Assembly (NCBI GenBank): GCA_024102915.1
Contig: JAGFJG010000128.1
Location: 1-52,056, forward strand
DNA: 52,056 nt
Direction of reading: 5' to 3'
Source: Caldilineales bacterium
GTDB lineage: Bacteria; Chloroflexota; Anaerolineae; J102
Positions 50,939 through 52,056 of the stretch are shown here, in pieces. A program made the translations under genes and the position numbers. Below the pieces are notes generated by a model that was given only the letters and a program-made list of their open reading frames with translations, made no database searches and was not told the origin of the DNA. Positions within the stretch are counted from its first letter, which is position 1, and every line of letters begins with the position of its first letter.

Positions 50939-50968
50939 ATCGTAGTCCGTTCCCATGTCGGGTGTCAA
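50939..50968 (-). promoter_or_regulatory. Promoter of the NTF2-like lipoprotein gene, predicting a leaderless mRNA
   Basis: On the minus strand TTGACA (50968-50963), an 18-base spacer and TACGAT (50944-50939) end 6 bases before the ATG at 50932. The start point would coincide with that ATG. This also rules out the longer reading frame beginning at 51010. Confidence 0.6.
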
Positions 50969-50992
50969 AACAAAGTACGGAAGAGCCATCGT

Positions 50993-51021
50993 TTGCCCAA
51001 TCGTCAGCAAGAGGTTATTAT
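50993..51021 (+). promoter_or_regulatory. Candidate promoter for mscL
   Basis: TTGCCC (50993-50998), a 17-base spacer and TATTAT (51016-51021) predict a start near 51028, which is exactly where the structured leader begins. Confidence 0.45.
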
Positions 51022-51028
51022 TCTGATT

Positions 51029-51152
51029 GACGCAAAAACCCCGTGTTTTGCTGAGTTTGGCTAACTATTCAGCCAACAAATTATTCATCGCTTTTTGCGT
51101 CGTTTGTTCCCCCATCGATCAATTTGTGACGCAAATAATGAATAAGCGTCAC
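51029..51152 (+). ncRNA. Structured 5' leader of mscL (candidate cis-regulatory RNA)
   Basis: A perfect 10-bp inverted repeat, GACGCAAAAA (51029-51038) with TTTTTGCGTC (51092-51101), encloses a smaller hairpin TTGGCT/AGCCAA (51057-51062 with 51071-51076). A second hairpin, GTGACGC (51126-51132) with GCGTCAC (51146-51152), sits 14 bases before the ribosome site. The middle GCGTC can pair with either flanking GACGC, so two exclusive folds are possible. It matches no riboswitch class I know. Confidence 0.45.
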
Positions 51153-51180
51153 CCCGTTTCCTTCGAAGGAGAAGAGGAAC

Positions 51181-51552
51181 ATGTTCAAAGAATTTCGTGA
51201 TTTTCTGCAACGCGGCAATGTTATTGACCTGGCCGTCGCTGTGATCATCGGCGCCGCTTTTGGCGCCATCGTCACATCGCTGGTCAATGACATCATCATG
51301 CCGATCATCGGCGTCATTCTCGGCGGCGTTGACTTTGCCAGCCTCTCGATTACCGTAGGCCAGGCGGTCATCCTCTACGGCAATTTCATCCAGGCCATCG
51401 TCAACTTCATCATCATCGCCTTCGTCATCTTCCTGATTGTACGCAGTTACAACAAGATGAAAGAGAAAGAAGAGGCAGCGCCACCGCCTGGGCCAAGCGC
51501 CGAAGAGAAATTGCTGACAGAAATCAGAGATATCTTACGCGACCGCAAATAA
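51181..51552 (+). CDS. mscL: Large-conductance mechanosensitive channel
   Basis: The 123-residue protein starts [44 protein letters not shown], the MscL N-helix and first membrane segment with the pore constriction region. It ends with the second segment (FINAIV-like [18 protein letters not shown]) and a C-terminal bundle helix after a Pro-rich linker ([20 protein letters not shown]). It opens under extreme membrane tension to release solutes during osmotic downshock. GGAGAAGAGG precedes the ATG. The next lipoprotein follows 13 bases later. Confidence 0.96.
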   Translation: MFKEFRDFLQRGNVIDLAVAVIIGAAFGAIVTSLVNDIIMPIIGVILGGVDFASLSITVGQAVILYGNFIQAIVNFIIIAFVIFLIVRSYNKMKEKEEAAPPPGPSAEEKLLTEIRDILRDRK

Positions 51553-51565
51553 ACAGGAGAGCATC

Positions 51566-52056
51566 ATGCAAAAGTGGATAATGCGTGTAGCCGTTCCCAT
51601 GACGTTGGCAACGATGATGGCTGGCTGCGGCAGCCAGGAAGGCGGGCAACAACAGGGCATCCCCTGGTGGCTTTGGCTTCTGCTGCTGATCATTGTGATT
51701 GTAATCGCCTGGTTCCTCTGGCGCGGGCGCGGCGATGACATGAACGCCACTCCGGCCCCCGGCGTCAAACGAGAACCCGAAAGCCTGGACATCAAGGCTG
51801 AGGACAAAACCCCGGCTGAGGTCGTGGAGCCTATTGTAGCGGAAACGACCCAAGAAATTGCGCCTGTCGAGGAAGAGGATGACGTCGCTGATCAACCCGT
51901 CGTCGATGTCGCCACTACGTCCGGCCAGTCCGATGACCTCAGAGTTATCGAAGGGATCGGCCCCAAGATCGCTTCCGTGTTGAACGACGCCGGGATTTTC
52001 ACATTCGCCGCACTGGCGGCCTCAGACCCCGAAACGCTGCGCCAGATTCTCGACGA
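51566..52056 (+). CDS. Lipoprotein with membrane segment and C-terminal helix-hairpin-helix region (3' end beyond window)
   Basis: The reading frame starts at the ATG 51566 behind AGGAGA and is still open at the window end (163 codons seen). It begins MQKWIMRVAVPMTLATMMAGC, a signal peptide with a lipobox-like M-A-G-C at Cys21. A Trp-rich hydrophobic segment (~34-52), an acidic linker and then DDLRVIEGIGPKIASVLNDAGIFTFAALAA follow, the helix-hairpin-helix form found in DUF4332-like proteins and at the ends of many Chloroflexi proteins. Such modules usually bind DNA or proteins non-specifically; a membrane-tethered one is unusual. It is likely cotranscribed with mscL. Confidence 0.75.
   Translation, partial: MQKWIMRVAVPMTLATMMAGCGSQEGGQQQGIPWWLWLLLLIIVIVIAWFLWRGRGDDMNATPAPGVKREPESLDIKAEDKTPAEVVEPIVAETTQEIAPVEEEDDVADQPVVDVATTSGQSDDLRVIEGIGPKIASVLNDAGIFTFAALAASDPETLRQILD

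Noticed and set aside
1..52056. CRISPR arrays, insertion sequences, prophage or toxin-antitoxin loci
   Set aside because: No regularly spaced repeats, transposase or integrase motifs, phage structural genes or small paired toxin/antitoxin genes were found.

Overview
The window is about 52 kb of GC-rich bacterial chromosome with gene density near 95%. No gap between genes exceeds 300 bases. I see no rRNA, CRISPR array, insertion sequence, integrase or phage genes. Several traits together suggest a Chloroflexota bacterium (Anaerolineae/Caldilineae-like): the TIGR03960/TIGR03936 radical-SAM pair beside rplU-rpmA, a CrtYcd-type lycopene cyclase with a CruF-type hydratase, a PucC-like transporter, and paired Wzx-like flippases. 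This placement is inference from gene content, not a phylogeny.

Layout. (1) Positions 1-13200, + strand, envelope and surface glycans: an FAD oxidoreductase tail broken by a frameshift, a GT2 glycosyltransferase, a PQQ-type sugar dehydrogenase, a GT39-type transferase with a TPR tail, a DUF5693-like membrane protein with a His-rich loop, two paralogous flippases flanking a formylglycine-generating-enzyme-like protein, an orphan PqqD-like protein and a GH42 beta-galactosidase. (2) Positions 13350-20630, + strand: a translationally coupled carotenoid operon, crtB - cytochrome P450 - crtYcd - cruF - plsY-like acyltransferase - GT2 - crtI. Its TTGAAA/TATAAT promoter is overlaid by three direct repeats. 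The gene set predicts a cyclised, hydroxylated, glycosylated and possibly acylated carotenoid. (3) Positions 20755-25335, + strand: a renalase-like FAD protein, an MFS exporter, a small membrane protein and a PucC (bacteriochlorophyll delivery) family MFS protein. (4) Positions 25350-34350: housekeeping genes, including dtd, two DksA/TraR-like zinc-finger proteins, lspA, an RluD-type pseudouridine synthase, tdk, the L21-L27-L31 operon and the radical-SAM pair. (5) Positions 34630-43640: sugar metabolism, with a ROK protein, nagA, a nitrilase-fold pseudoenzyme, a class II aldolase and the pentose phosphate genes zwf, tal and pgl. Two diverged copies of a ~100-bp dispersed repeat lie here in opposite orientation. 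(6) Positions 43800-50240: crcB, a DUF190 gene, tRNA-Glu, a YihY protein and a tightly packed minus-strand set crp-like - pyrK-like - pyrD-like - ridA - HprK-like kinase - clpS - ybaK. (7) Positions 50411-52056: a lipoprotein, mscL behind a strikingly structured leader, and a lipoprotein with a C-terminal helix-hairpin-helix region that is cut by the window end.

How the genes work together: zwf, pgl and tal form a pentose phosphate unit. ROK plus NagA suggests amino-sugar recycling. The carotenoid operon plus PucC-like protein suggests pigmented, possibly light-responsive membranes, although no bacteriochlorophyll or reaction-centre gene is present. The most promising leads for new biology are the crt promoter repeats, the PlsY-like enzyme inside the carotenoid operon, the structured mscL leader, the active-site-depleted PyrD-like/PyrK-like pair inside the crp-ridA-HprK-clpS operon, and the Cys-less nitrilase-fold protein. 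All function calls come from reading translated sequence and recalling family motifs. No database search was run.
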